This document shows, piece by piece, positions 27,244 to 36,235 of a stretch of DNA of 64,000 nucleotides. The position numbers were made by a program, and so were the translations under genes. Source of the stretch: Streptomyces fructofermentans (GTDB lineage Bacteria; Actinomycetota; Actinomycetes; Streptomycetales; Streptomycetaceae); assembly GCF_014651055.1 (NCBI RefSeq), contig NZ_BMWD01000007.1, positions 199,339 through 263,338 on the forward strand. Reading direction: 5' to 3'. Position 1 is the stretch's first letter. Each line of letters opens with the position of its first letter. The notes under the pieces are model-generated. The model saw only the letters and a list, made by a program, of their open reading frames with translations, did no database searches and was not told the DNA's origin.

Positions 27244-28245
27244 ATGAGACCACCGACCATCCGTGACGTCGCCGAGCGCGCCGGCGTCTCCAAGTCGCTG
27301 GTCTCGCTCGTGCTGCGCGGCTCCGACCAGGTGCGCCCGGAGAAGCGCCAGGCCGTGCTGAGCGCCGTCGAGGAACTCGGCTACCGGCCCAACGCCGCCG
27401 CGCGCAGCCTCAGCGAGCGACGCACCCGCACGGTCGGAGTGCTCCTCAACGACATGCGCAACCCCTGGTTCGTCGAACTGCTCGACGGCCTGAACTCCCT
27501 GCTGCACGACCGCGGCCTGCACATGCTGCTGGCCGACGGGCACCTCAACCGCCGCATGGGCGAGGACCTCACGCGCACCTTCACGGACCTGCGCGTGGAC
27601 GGGCTGGTCGCCGTCGGCACGCTCCCGGGCACGGAGGCGCTGCGCACGGCGGCCGGCCAGGTGCCGACCGTCCTCGCCGGGACCCGCGAGCCCGTACTGC
27701 CCCACGTCGACGTGGTCGCCAACGACGACGAGCACGGCGCCCGCCTCGCCACCGAGCACCTCATCGGGCTGGGACACCGGCACATCGCCCACATCGCCGG
27801 ACTCGGCGTGGTCGGCGCACTGCGCCGGCGCGGCTTCGAGTCCGTCATGCACGAGCACGGGCTGTCCGGTACCGCCGTCGTGGAGCAGGGCGACCTGACC
27901 GAGGAGGGCGGCTACCGGGCCACCGTCCGGCTCCTCAGCGCCGCGCGGCGCCCCACCGCGGTCTTCGCCTTCAACGACATCGCCTGCGTCGGCGCGCTGT
28001 CGGCGGCCGAGGAACTGGGACTGCGGGTACCCCGCGACCTCTCCCTCGTCGGGTACGACAACACCTACCTCGCCCGCCTGCGCCACCTGTGGCTGACCAC
28101 CGTGGACAACGCGGGCCACGAGGTCGGCCGCCGCGCCGCCCGATGCCTCCTCGACCGGATCGACGACCCCGTCCGGCCCGGCGAGGTCGTCCTCGCCACG
28201 CCCTCCCTGGAGGTGCGGGGCACGACGACGGCACCGGGCGGCTGA
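27244..28245 (+). CDS. LacI-family transcriptional repressor
   Basis: This 333-residue regulator starts with the LacI helix-turn-helix TIRDVAERAGVSKSLVSLVL and hinge helix NAAARSLSERRTRTVGVLL. A periplasmic-binding-type effector domain follows (about 62-330), with FNDIACVGALSAAEELG near the ligand site. It is divergent from the Gfo/Idh oxidoreductase, and the pair of TGGAnCGGTCCA sites between them is its likely target. Effector unknown, probably the oxidoreductase substrate. Confidence 0.93.
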   Translation: MRPPTIRDVAERAGVSKSLVSLVLRGSDQVRPEKRQAVLSAVEELGYRPNAAARSLSERRTRTVGVLLNDMRNPWFVELLDGLNSLLHDRGLHMLLADGHLNRRMGEDLTRTFTDLRVDGLVAVGTLPGTEALRTAAGQVPTVLAGTREPVLPHVDVVANDDEHGARLATEHLIGLGHRHIAHIAGLGVVGALRRRGFESVMHEHGLSGTAVVEQGDLTEEGGYRATVRLLSAARRPTAVFAFNDIACVGALSAAEELGLRVPRDLSLVGYDNTYLARLRHLWLTTVDNAGHEVGRRAARCLLDRIDDPVRPGEVVLATPSLEVRGTTTAPGG

Positions 28246-28319
28246 CACCCTCGCGCATGCCGACCCAGCCCCCGCACCGGCCCGGACGCGCCCGGGGGCC
28301 GTACGCCACGACCTGACCG

Positions 28320-28336
28320 GCGGGCGCGCCGCCCGC
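28320..28336. terminator. Hairpin between LacI gene and convergent membrane gene
   Basis: GCGGGCG and CGCCCGC form a 7-bp stem with a 3-nt loop, in the 100-bp convergent gap. Confidence 0.45.
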
Positions 28337-28345
28337 TCGGCCCGC

Positions 28346-29128
28346 TCAGCCGGCCGGGGGGTCGCACTCCAGGCCCGGAGGGCAGAACCAGAGCAGGGCC
28401 GTGTCCACGAGTTCCCGCTCGTCCTCGGCGCCGTCCGCGTCGGAGCCGTACGCGACCAGGGCGTACCGCTCGCCGTCGGCGGCCTCGAAGCGGTGGTCGA
28501 TGACGTGCCGCGTGCTGCCGCCGTCCTGCTCGCCCGCGATCTCGTCGGCCCGGTACTCGTGCTCCGCCGCCGACCCGGTGTCCGCCGGCACCTCCGCGAG
28601 GGAGACCGCCTCGTACCCGTCGAGCTTCTCCGCCTCCACCCGCGCGGCCTTCAAGGAGGCGTACGGGGAGGTCTCCAGCACCTGGAACACCTGGAGGCGC
28701 CGGGTGCCGTCGGGGCTGCGGTAGTCGACGACGTCGATGCCGTACTGCGAGGAGCGGGCCTCGCGCGTCCAGTCCTCGGGCAGCGCGATGCGGTATCCCT
28801 CGGCGTCCTGCTGGGACGCGTAACCGACCGGCAGGGCCGTGGACGCCGCGTCGTGGGTCCCGGACCCGGTGGGCGGTACGCCGTTCCCGGCGCCGTCCGT
28901 CCCGGCGGTCGACTCCTGTTCGGCGGCGGCGGGTTCACGGTACGGCTCCGGCTCGTCCTTCCAGGCCAGTGCCCACACGCCGAAGGCGAGGCCGACCACC
29001 GCGAGGACGATCCCCGTCCGCTGCCGGACGGCCTTCTGCCGGGGAACGTCCAGGTACTGGTCGGTGTGGAAGAGGCGTTCGCGCCGGGACCCGCCCCACT
29101 CCTGCCGCTCGGTGTCGTACACCCTCAT
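28346..29128 (-). CDS. Single-pass membrane protein, third gene of unrecognised cluster
   Basis: This 260-residue protein has a charged cytosolic N-terminus with RQEWGGSRRERLFHTDQYLD, one membrane helix (about 39-55: GIVLAVVGLAFGVWALAW) and an exported domain. That domain carries a Gly/Thr-rich spacer and a beta-rich fold (YRIALPEDWTREARSS onwards), ending with two Cys (WFCPPGLECD). A good GGAGGG site precedes the ATG at 29128. It resembles small lipid-anchored or TM proteins found beside signalling genes but no family is recognised. It follows the motif-bearing 137-residue gene by 121 bp on the same strand. Confidence 0.75.
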   Translation of the reverse strand: MRVYDTERQEWGGSRRERLFHTDQYLDVPRQKAVRQRTGIVLAVVGLAFGVWALAWKDEPEPYREPAAAEQESTAGTDGAGNGVPPTGSGTHDAASTALPVGYASQQDAEGYRIALPEDWTREARSSQYGIDVVDYRSPDGTRRLQVFQVLETSPYASLKAARVEAEKLDGYEAVSLAEVPADTGSAAEHEYRADEIAGEQDGGSTRHVIDHRFEAADGERYALVAYGSDADGAEDERELVDTALLWFCPPGLECDPPAG

Positions 29129-29249
29129 CGCCGCGGCCCTCCGTCTCGCCGTCCCGTGCCCGTGGCCGAGGGCTCGTCCCCTGCCACCGACCTGCCGACG
29201 CGCCGTCCCCCGCGCCGATCCGCGTTCCGTCCCCCGCGCACGGCCCCGT

Positions 29250-29663
29250 TCATCCGAGGAGTTGCGCGACGCCCTGCACGACGGCGGTGGCCGACGCGAC
29301 GGCTCCCACGGCGGTGGCCCGGGTACCCAGCCAGCCGCGTACGCCCGTGAGCAGGCGGACGAGTCGGCCCTGCCCGACGGCGCCGGTGCGGACGATCTCG
29401 GCCTCGACGTCCGCCAGTTCACCGTCGAGCGCGATGTCCTCGGCGTGGTGTTCCCGATCCGCCAGCGCCGCCCGCAACTCGCGCACGGAGCGGAGGAGTT
29501 CCTCGTGCCGGGCGTCCGACTCCGCCCCGGTGCGGTTGACCGAGACCGCGCTTCCGTGGCTGCCGGTGGCGATCGAACCGCCGCTCATGGAGCCGATGTT
29601 CACACTGCCCGAGCCACCGTCCCGGGCCGGTCCGACGGGGTCGTGCTGTCCTGTGTCGTTCAT
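29250..29663 (-). CDS. Small protein with Gly/Ser MSGG motif and hydrophobic C-terminus
   Basis: This 137-residue protein has a Gly/Ser-rich motif at 19-39 (GSVNIGSMSGGSIATGSHG then SA), a charged helix likely to form a coiled coil (about 50-95) and a hydrophobic, Ala/Val-rich C-terminal helix (about 100-137). The motif is also present at the C-terminus of the upstream neighbour (565-585), with 14 of 21 positions identical but different codons, so it is conserved at protein level. The start is 37 bp after that gene's stop. Function not assigned. A self-assembling or docking motif is one reading, stated as inference. Confidence 0.7.
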   Translation of the reverse strand: MNDTGQHDPVGPARDGGSGSVNIGSMSGGSIATGSHGSAVSVNRTGAESDARHEELLRSVRELRAALADREHHAEDIALDGELADVEAEIVRTGAVGQGRLVRLLTGVRGWLGTRATAVGAVASATAVVQGVAQLLG

Positions 29664-29700
29664 CTGCGGGTGTCCTTGACTGCTCGGCGGGAGTGGCTGT

Positions 29701-31509
29701 TCAACGGGGGTCCGTGCGCGGCGCTCCGTGCGCCGGGGCGGAGGGGTGGGCGTGGGCGCTGCCGTGGCGGCCGGTCGAGACGGCGCCGCCGGACATGTCC
29801 TGGATGAAGACGCTGCCGCCGCCGAGTTGGTACACGTGCTGCTCGAACTGGTCGGTCTGGTAGCCGTGTTCCTGGAGCGCCTGGCGCACGCCGTTGACGA
29901 TGCGCTCCTGGATCGTCTTGATGTACCGGGTGACGTCCATCTCCTGATACGGGGACAGCCCCTTCGTGCCGGCCACCTGGCGCAGCGAGAAGCGCGGGAC
30001 GTCGGGCACCGAGTCACGGTCGGACCACCCCGTGCCGATGTCCCGGGCGATCGTCCCCAACGCGCCGATCGCCGTGTCCACGCCGATGGCGGGCCCGTTG
30101 CCCAGGGCGCGCAGGGCGCCGCGCACCCAGGTCTCCGGCAGCTTCTCCACGAGCGCGTCCATGGCCGCGAAGTCCTTGCGGACCGGGCCGAGCACATGCG
30201 GCGCGACCTCCAGTACGAGCATGCCGCCCTGGGTGTGCAGCCGGACCAGGACGGTCACCACGACCTGCTCGTGCCAGGCGCCGATGCGCACGCGCAGGAA
30301 GACGCGCCGCCCCTCGCCGCCCTCGTCGACGGCTTCCGCGAGATGCGCGGCGACCTGCGCCGGGTCGTACACCGGGCGGCCGTTCACCGGCCGCCGCCCG
30401 TCCGGCGTGGGGAGACCCGCGTCCGCGGTGCCGCCGATCCGGAGCTCCTCGGTCCGGCCGACGCCGCCCGGCAGGTACACGACCCGGTCGACCTCGATCT
30501 CCCGCAGTCGGTCCTTCCCGGTGAGCGCGGCGGACTCGCGCAGCCGCACCAACTGCCCCTCCAGCATGGTCAACGCGCGTTCGGCGGTGAGCGGGCCCTC
30601 GTTCTGGTGCGGTACCGGGGCGCCGTTCGCCGACGGCGCGGCACGCCTGCGCAGCTCCATCGCGAACGACCAGGCGTCGCGGGGCGAGCCCATGCCGACG
30701 AAGGGACTGTCCGGTTCGTACAGGGTCAGAGCGGCCTCCTGCTCGCGGCGGATCGCGGTGAGCAGGTCCTCGTACAGCGGTCCGGGCGGCAGGTCGGGCT
30801 GGGTCGCCCTGCGGAAGGTCCAGCGGGACAGCCAGCGGCACAGCGCACGGCGTTGTGCCGTCTGGTGCCACCAGGCGATCAGGGCGACGGCCAGGGGGAA
30901 CAGCAGGGGATAGGGCGTCTGCACGGTGCCGTCCAGGACCCCGGAGACGTACCGGTACCAGTAGAAGAGGGCGAACGCCGCCGCGAGCAGCGTGACCCCG
31001 CGGCCCGCTCCGGCGGCGGCCCTGGCCACCGGGTCCGGAAGGTCCGCCCGCCGCCCGTCCGCGCTCTGTGTGCGCATCACGTGGGCGAACCACAGGGCGA
31101 GGGCGACGAAGGCGTAGAACTGCGACCACGGCAGCGGCAATCCGCCGGTGAGCTTCTCGTCGCCCTGGTAGAACGCGGTGAACACGTCGCCGAACCCCAC
31201 CTCGGCCCCTTCGCCCCACCGGTCCGACAGGCTGTCCCAGAACATCACCACGTCGGAGAGCAGGAACCCGCACCAGGCCGCCAGCATCAGCGCCGCCGTA
31301 CGCGACTCCTGCCGGGTGACGCGCAGCGCGTGCGCCAGCACCGGCAGCACGTCGATCCCCGAGGGCGGGGCCACCGGGCGCTCCTGGTGGTCCACCAGCT
31401 CCGAGATGACGCGGCGCCGGAAGGAGGGGTCCTGGTAGACCCCGGCGCACAGCAGCCGGGTCGACTCCGTACGGCTGTACCGGTGCTGCGGGAGCCTCAC
31501 TCCGGCCAC
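29701..31509 (-). CDS. Multi-pass membrane protein ending in the shared MSGG motif
   Basis: This 602-residue protein has about four membrane helices in residues 85-240 (for example TAALMLAAWCGFLLSDVVMFW and LLAAAFALFYWYRYVSGV). A large cytosolic domain (about 250-550) follows, with mixed alpha/beta content and RVRIGAWHEQVVVTVLVRLH. The last 40 residues include GGSVFIQDMSGGAVSTGRHG (564-583) and a His/Pro/Ala tail. GTG 31509 has a strong GGAGGAG site. It is the first gene of a three-gene cluster. I do not recognise a family for any part. The topology suggests a membrane sensor or scaffold. Confidence 0.75.
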   Translation of the reverse strand: MAGVRLPQHRYSRTESTRLLCAGVYQDPSFRRRVISELVDHQERPVAPPSGIDVLPVLAHALRVTRQESRTAALMLAAWCGFLLSDVVMFWDSLSDRWGEGAEVGFGDVFTAFYQGDEKLTGGLPLPWSQFYAFVALALWFAHVMRTQSADGRRADLPDPVARAAAGAGRGVTLLAAAFALFYWYRYVSGVLDGTVQTPYPLLFPLAVALIAWWHQTAQRRALCRWLSRWTFRRATQPDLPPGPLYEDLLTAIRREQEAALTLYEPDSPFVGMGSPRDAWSFAMELRRRAAPSANGAPVPHQNEGPLTAERALTMLEGQLVRLRESAALTGKDRLREIEVDRVVYLPGGVGRTEELRIGGTADAGLPTPDGRRPVNGRPVYDPAQVAAHLAEAVDEGGEGRRVFLRVRIGAWHEQVVVTVLVRLHTQGGMLVLEVAPHVLGPVRKDFAAMDALVEKLPETWVRGALRALGNGPAIGVDTAIGALGTIARDIGTGWSDRDSVPDVPRFSLRQVAGTKGLSPYQEMDVTRYIKTIQERIVNGVRQALQEHGYQTDQFEQHVYQLGGGSVFIQDMSGGAVSTGRHGSAHAHPSAPAHGAPRTDPR

Positions 31510-31630
31510 GTCGCTCCTCCGCTGTCCCTGGTGTGCAGAAGAAGCAAGCTAGTGATCGTGAACGCCGCCGTCCGGCCGACGGAAGGCCGTCCCTCCGTAC
31601 GGGTGAATGGGCGCGGTTCCACTGGACAGG

Positions 31631-31687
31631 GCGGCACCGCCGCACGCCGGTGCCGGGGTGCGGCACCGCCGCACGCCGGTGCCGGGG
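31631..31687 (-). terminator. Tandem duplicated hairpin after HMA gene
   Basis: A 28-bp unit is repeated twice at a 29-bp period. Each unit contains CGGCACC and GGTGCCG arms that fold as a 7-bp stem. The pair sits 6 bp past the HMA stop, so it acts as a double terminator candidate. Confidence 0.55.
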
Positions 31688-31693
31688 ACCCGG

Positions 31694-31903
31694 TCAGAGC
31701 ACGGCCGCGACCTCGAAGCCCGCCTCCGTGATGGCGGCGCAGATCCGTGAGCCGTCGAGCGCCTCGCCCGTCACGGTCACGGCCCCGCTGTCCAGGTCGA
31801 TGCCCACCGAGAGCACCCCGTGCACCGAACCGACCCTGGTCTCCAGAGCGCCGGCACAGCGGTCGCAGGTCATGCCGATGACGTGATAGCGCTGCTCAGT
31901 CAT
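31694..31903 (-). CDS. HMA-domain copper-chaperone-like protein
   Basis: This 69-residue ATX1/CopZ-type protein has a canonical metal loop GMTCDRC (Cys13, Cys16, preceded by Met11). It shares MTEQRYHVIG and the AAVx ending with the paralogue at 19672-19881. No copper exporter is nearby, so a stand-alone cytosolic metal buffer is plausible. Confidence 0.9.
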   Translation of the reverse strand: MTEQRYHVIGMTCDRCAGALETRVGSVHGVLSVGIDLDSGAVTVTGEALDGSRICAAITEAGFEVAAVL

Positions 31904-32089
31904 GGTCCCTCGTCTCTTCCCGGCGTGCGGACACGTACTGCGGGGCGGCTCCCGGATCTGATACGCGGCGGCCCGCGGGGGCGTTCAGCGGCCTGGGCGC
32001 GCCGCCGGGCCCCCTGCGGCCGCGGTGCCGCCCAGCCTGGTAGTCACGGGGACAGGGAGATCGCGGCGATCGCGCCTACGGTGGAACGC

Positions 32090-33049
32090 ATGGCACAAGG
32101 AAGCGAGCTCGGCGACTACCTGCGCTCCCGGCGCGAACGGGTCCGCCCCGAGGACCTCGGCCTCCCGGCCGGGGACCGGCGGCGGGTCACCGGTCTGCGG
32201 CGCGAGGAGGTGGCGCTGCTCGCGGGCATCAGCACCGAGTACTACCTGCGGCTGGAGCAGGGCCGCGACCGGCACCCCTCCGACCAGGTCGTCGACAGCA
32301 TCGCCCGCGCGCTGCTGCTGGACGGCGACGAGACCACGTACCTGCACGACCTGGCGCGTCCCGTCCGTCCCGCCCGCCGCCGGACACCCCGGCAGGAGAA
32401 GGCGGGGGACGGCGTACGGAGCCTGATCGACGGCTGGACCACCACCCCGGCCCTCGTCCAGGGCCGGTACATGACGACCCTGGCGGCCAACCCCATGGCG
32501 ACGGCCCTCAGCCCGTACTACGCGTCGGGTGTGAACTCCCTGCGCGCGGCGTTCCTCGAACCGGAGATGCGGGAGTTCTTCCGCGACTGGGACGGCATGA
32601 CGGCCAAGGCCGTCGCCTATCTGCGCTCACTCCTCGGCAGCGATGTCGCGGACGATCCCGGGCTCGTCGAGCTGGTGGGCGAGCTGAGTCTGCGCAGCGA
32701 GCGGTTCCGCGGCCTGTGGTCCCGCAAGGACGTACGGCTCAAGACGAGCGGGATCACGCTGATCCGTCACCCCCTGGTGGGGGACCTCGACCTGCACTAC
32801 GAGAAGCTCGCGCTGCCCGGCGCACCCGGCCAGATGCTGGTCACCTATCACGCTCCGTCCCCGGGGCCCTCCCGTGAGCGCCTCCAGATGCTGGCCCACC
32901 TCGCCGCGGGGGCGACGGCCCCGACGGGCGGGCCGGGCGGAGCGGAGAACGCGGGCGGCGCGGCGCGGCCGGCGGACCGCGCGGGGACGGCCGGGGAGGA
33001 CTCCCACGAGGGCACCGACCCGCCCGGCCGGCGCACCGCCCGGCCCTGA
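32090..33049 (+). CDS. MmyB-type XRE-family regulator
   Basis: This 319-residue regulator has an N-terminal XRE helix-turn-helix (about 8-80: RRVTGLRREEVALLAGISTEYYLRLEQG) and a C-terminal PAS-like MmyB ligand domain (about 105-280). The last 40 residues are low-complexity Gly/Ala/Asp. A TACGGT -10-like element lies 7 nt before the ATG, suggesting a leaderless mRNA. The SDR gene 168 bp downstream on the same strand is its likely target, as this regulator class often sits by one dehydrogenase gene. Confidence 0.9.
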   Translation: MAQGSELGDYLRSRRERVRPEDLGLPAGDRRRVTGLRREEVALLAGISTEYYLRLEQGRDRHPSDQVVDSIARALLLDGDETTYLHDLARPVRPARRRTPRQEKAGDGVRSLIDGWTTTPALVQGRYMTTLAANPMATALSPYYASGVNSLRAAFLEPEMREFFRDWDGMTAKAVAYLRSLLGSDVADDPGLVELVGELSLRSERFRGLWSRKDVRLKTSGITLIRHPLVGDLDLHYEKLALPGAPGQMLVTYHAPSPGPSRERLQMLAHLAAGATAPTGGPGGAENAGGAARPADRAGTAGEDSHEGTDPPGRRTARP

Positions 33050-33217
33050 CCGCGTACGACGCAACGCCTCGATACCGACACGGCACCGACGCCGGCACCG
33101 ACTCCGACCCGCATCACCCGGAGGCACCGCGCCCACCGGGCGGACCGGCGTGCCCGCCGACGTGCCCGCGCCCACCCCCCCCCGTACACCCAGCGGGACC
33201 CTCGCAAGGAAGGCGAC

Positions 33218-34390
33218 ATGAACAGCACAGACCCCACAACAGGAACAACAGGAACCACAGGAGCCACGGGAATGACAGGAAAGTCAGGAACCACAGGGGC
33301 GACCTCAGGTCCCGGGGTTCCGGGGACCGCCGAAGCCGTCGGACCGGCCGACCACGGCGGCGCGGGCGGCACCACGGTCCTGGTGACCGGCGGCTCCGGG
33401 TTCCTGGCGACCCGCTGCATCGCCCAGGCGCTGGAGCGGGGCCACCGGGTGCGCACCACGGTCCGCGACCCCGCCCGTGAGGCCGACGTCCGCAAGGACC
33501 TGGCGGCCGCGGGAGTGGCGGCCGGCGAGGCGCTGTCCTTCGTCGTCGCCGACCTCACCTCGGACGACGGCTGGACCGAGGCGGTGGACGGGTGCGCGTA
33601 CGTCCTGCACGTGGCCTCGCCGTTCCCGCCCTCCCGACCGCGGGACGAGAACGAACTGATCGTGCCCGCGCGGGAGGGCACGCTGCGTGTGCTGCGTGCG
33701 GCACGTGACGCCCGGGTGCGCCGCGTGGTCGTCACCTCCTCCTTCGCGGCGGTCGGATACGGGCACCCCGAGACGGACCGGCCGTTCACCGAGGACGACT
33801 GGACCGACGTCGACGGAGGAGTCTCGCCCTACATCAAGTCGAAGACCCTCGCCGAGCGGGCCGCGTGGGACTTCATGGCCCGCGAGGGCGGAGGCACGGA
33901 GCTGTCGGTCGTCAACCCGGTCGGCATCTTCGGCCCCGTGCTGGGCCCGGACCACGCGGAGTCCATCAACATGGTCAGGATGCTGCTGGACGGGGACCTG
34001 CCCGGCGTTCCGCGCCTGCACTTCGGGGTGGTCGACGTACGGGACGCCGCCGACCTGCACCTTCGCGCGATGACAAGCCCCCGGGCGGCCGGGCGGCGGT
34101 TCGTGGCCTCGGCCGGCGACGCCGTGTCGCTGCACGACATCGCCCTCACGCTCCGGGGCCGGCTCGGCGAGGCGGCTCGGCGGGTGCCCGTCGGCGTCCT
34201 CCCGGACGAGGCGGTGCGCAAGGCCGCCGAGACCGACCCCGCGATGCGCGAGACCGCCGACAACCTGGGCAGGGTCCGGCATCTGACCAGCGAGCGGGCG
34301 CGCCGACTTCTCGGCTGGCGGCCCCGCTCCGGCGAGGACGCCGTCACGGCCACGGCCGAGAGCCTCATACGCCTCGGCCTGACCCGCTGA
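33218..34390 (+). CDS. Extended SDR/NAD-dependent epimerase with collagen-like N-terminus
   Basis: This 390-residue protein has an extended short-chain dehydrogenase fold. The Rossmann motif VTGGSGFLA is at about 56-64, the active-site Ser at about 170 (VVTSSFAAVG) and the catalytic YIKSK near 208, close to aldehyde or dihydroflavonol reductases. Before it comes a 50-residue extension with seven Gly-X-Thr/Ser triplets (residues 9-29). The AAGGAAGG site supports this start, so the extension is probably real. The DNA of the extension is an ACAGGA-type repeat, less GC-rich than the surroundings. Confidence 0.88.
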   Translation: MNSTDPTTGTTGTTGATGMTGKSGTTGATSGPGVPGTAEAVGPADHGGAGGTTVLVTGGSGFLATRCIAQALERGHRVRTTVRDPAREADVRKDLAAAGVAAGEALSFVVADLTSDDGWTEAVDGCAYVLHVASPFPPSRPRDENELIVPAREGTLRVLRAARDARVRRVVVTSSFAAVGYGHPETDRPFTEDDWTDVDGGVSPYIKSKTLAERAAWDFMAREGGGTELSVVNPVGIFGPVLGPDHAESINMVRMLLDGDLPGVPRLHFGVVDVRDAADLHLRAMTSPRAAGRRFVASAGDAVSLHDIALTLRGRLGEAARRVPVGVLPDEAVRKAAETDPAMRETADNLGRVRHLTSERARRLLGWRPRSGEDAVTATAESLIRLGLTR

Positions 34391-34419
34391 CCGTGCCCCG
34401 GAACCGGTCACGTTCGGCC

Positions 34420-34451
34420 GCTGACCCGCTGACCCGCTGACCCGCTGATCC
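34420..34451. repeat. 8-bp tandem repeat
   Basis: GCTGACCC is repeated four times, the last copy with one change, 30 bp past the SDR stop. Confidence 0.7.
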
Positions 34452-34504
34452 GGTGACTTCTGCCCCGGTGGCCCGGTGCCCCGGTGGCCCGGCGGCCAGG
34501 TCGA

Positions 34505-34538
34505 GCGCCCGCCCTCGCGCCACGGGAGGGGCGGGCGC
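34505..34538. terminator. Bidirectional hairpin between SDR and acyl-CoA dehydrogenase genes
   Basis: GCGCCCGCCC and GGGCGGGCGC form a perfect 10-bp stem with a 14-nt loop. It is 12 bp from the stop of the convergent acyl-CoA dehydrogenase gene. Confidence 0.7.
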
Positions 34539-34549
34539 CCGGTCGCGCC

Positions 34550-36220
34550 TCAGCCGAGCGACGCACTCCCGGGCAGCGCGCGGCCGAGGATCGAATCCAG
34601 GTTGGCGGAGGCCGGGAGGGTGCCGAAGGCGTTCCCCCAGTCGCCGCCGAGCCGAGTGGCGCAGAACGCGTCGGCGACCGCCGCGGGCGCGTGGCGGACC
34701 AGCAGGGCGCCCTGGAGGGTGAGCGCCATGAGTTCGACCAGCCGGCGGGCGCCTCTCTCGGCGAGCGCGGGATCGGACAGCGTGTCCTTGAGCCGGACCA
34801 CCGCCGCGTCCAGGTGCGCGTCGGCGCCCCGCGCAGGGGACAGTTCCGCGAACAGCGCGTCCGCGGTGTCGGGCGCCCGGCCCAGGGCGCGCAGCACGTC
34901 GAGGGCGTTCACGTTCCCCGAGCCCTCCCAGATGGAGAGCAGGGGCGCCTCCCGGTAGTGGCGGGGCATCCCGGACTCCTCGACGTACCCGTTGCCGCCG
35001 AGGCACTCCAGGGCCTCGGCGGTGAAGGCGGGCCCGCGCTTGGTCACCCAGTACTTCCCGACGGCCGTCGCGATCCGGCGGAACGCCTGCTCCTGCGCGT
35101 CGCCGCGCACGGCACGGTCTGCGGCGCCCGCGAGCCGCAGCGTGAGGGTGGTCGCGGCCTCCGACTCCAGCGCGAGATCGGCCAGCACGTTGCGCATGAG
35201 GGGCTGGTCGACGAGCAGCGCGCCGAACGCCGCGCGGTGCCGGGTGTGGTGGCCCGCCTCGACGAGCGTCTTGCGCATCAGGGTCGCGGTCGTCATCACG
35301 CAGTCGAGGCGCGTGCAGTTGACCATCTCGATGATCGTCTTGACGCCCTGCCCCTCGGGGCCCACCAGCCAGGCGACGGTGTTGTCGAACTCCGGCTCGG
35401 AGGAGGCGTTGGACCGGTTGCCGAGCTTGTCCTTGAGCCGCTGGATGCGGAAGGTGTTGCGGGTGCCGTCGGGCAGGATCCGCGGCACCAGGAAGCAGGA
35501 CAGGCCACCGGGCGCCTGGGCGAGCACCAGGAACACGTCGCACATCGGCGCGGAGGTGAACCACTTGTGGCCGCGCAGGGTGTAGACACCGGGCTCGGCC
35601 GTCGGGGAAGCGGTCGTCGTGTTGGTCCGGACGTCCGAACCGCCCTGCTTCTCGGTCATCCCCATGCCCGCGAGCAGCCCGCGCTTGCCGCTCGGCACGC
35701 GCAGCCCCGGGTCGTAGACCCGGCTGACGAGGAGGGGCTCGTAGACGGCGGCCAGTTCGGGCTGCCGGCGCAGTGCGGGGACGGCCGCGTACGTCATCGA
35801 GGTGGGGCAGCCGTGTCCGACCTCCGTGTGTCCCCACACGAGCCCCTTGGCGGTGCGGGCGACGTGCGCGCCGGGGCGCTCGTCGGCCCAGGGCGCGGCG
35901 GCCAGGCCCTCGGCGACGGCGACGTCCGTCAGCCGGTGCCAGCTCGGGTGGAAGTCGACCTCGTCGACCCGGTTGCCGAAGCGGTCGTGCGTGCGCAGTT
36001 CCGGGGTGAACCGGTTCGCCTGCTCACCCCACGACTGGGCCTCCTCGCCCCCGGCCAGCCGGCCCAGACGGCGTACGTCCTCCTCGGCCCAGGCCGCGTC
36101 CTCGCGGCGCAGGCCCTCCACCAGGGCGGCGTCGTCGGAGGCGTCGTACGGGGCGAGGGCGGGAGCCTGGTTCGTGACGTCGTGCGTGGCGGACTGCTCC
36201 GGCGCGAGTATGGGGACCAT
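34550..36220 (-). CDS. Acyl-CoA dehydrogenase family protein, AidB-like
   Basis: This 556-residue flavoprotein is longer than ordinary acyl-CoA dehydrogenases (about 380). It has the AidB-type layout: an N-terminal extension, MTEKQGGSDVRTNTT, the LRGHKWFTSAPMCDVFLVLA beta segment, and the ECLGGNGYVEESGMPRHYRE active-site helix, then a C-terminal helical extension. AidB members bind FAD and DNA and respond to alkylation. Whether this one is a metabolic dehydrogenase or an AidB-type protein is open. It is divergent from a PaaX-like regulator, with an imperfect palindrome over its -10. Confidence 0.9.
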   Translation of the reverse strand: MVPILAPEQSATHDVTNQAPALAPYDASDDAALVEGLRREDAAWAEEDVRRLGRLAGGEEAQSWGEQANRFTPELRTHDRFGNRVDEVDFHPSWHRLTDVAVAEGLAAAPWADERPGAHVARTAKGLVWGHTEVGHGCPTSMTYAAVPALRRQPELAAVYEPLLVSRVYDPGLRVPSGKRGLLAGMGMTEKQGGSDVRTNTTTASPTAEPGVYTLRGHKWFTSAPMCDVFLVLAQAPGGLSCFLVPRILPDGTRNTFRIQRLKDKLGNRSNASSEPEFDNTVAWLVGPEGQGVKTIIEMVNCTRLDCVMTTATLMRKTLVEAGHHTRHRAAFGALLVDQPLMRNVLADLALESEAATTLTLRLAGAADRAVRGDAQEQAFRRIATAVGKYWVTKRGPAFTAEALECLGGNGYVEESGMPRHYREAPLLSIWEGSGNVNALDVLRALGRAPDTADALFAELSPARGADAHLDAAVVRLKDTLSDPALAERGARRLVELMALTLQGALLVRHAPAAVADAFCATRLGGDWGNAFGTLPASANLDSILGRALPGSASLG

Positions 36221-36235
36221 GGCGGCAGTGTTGCA

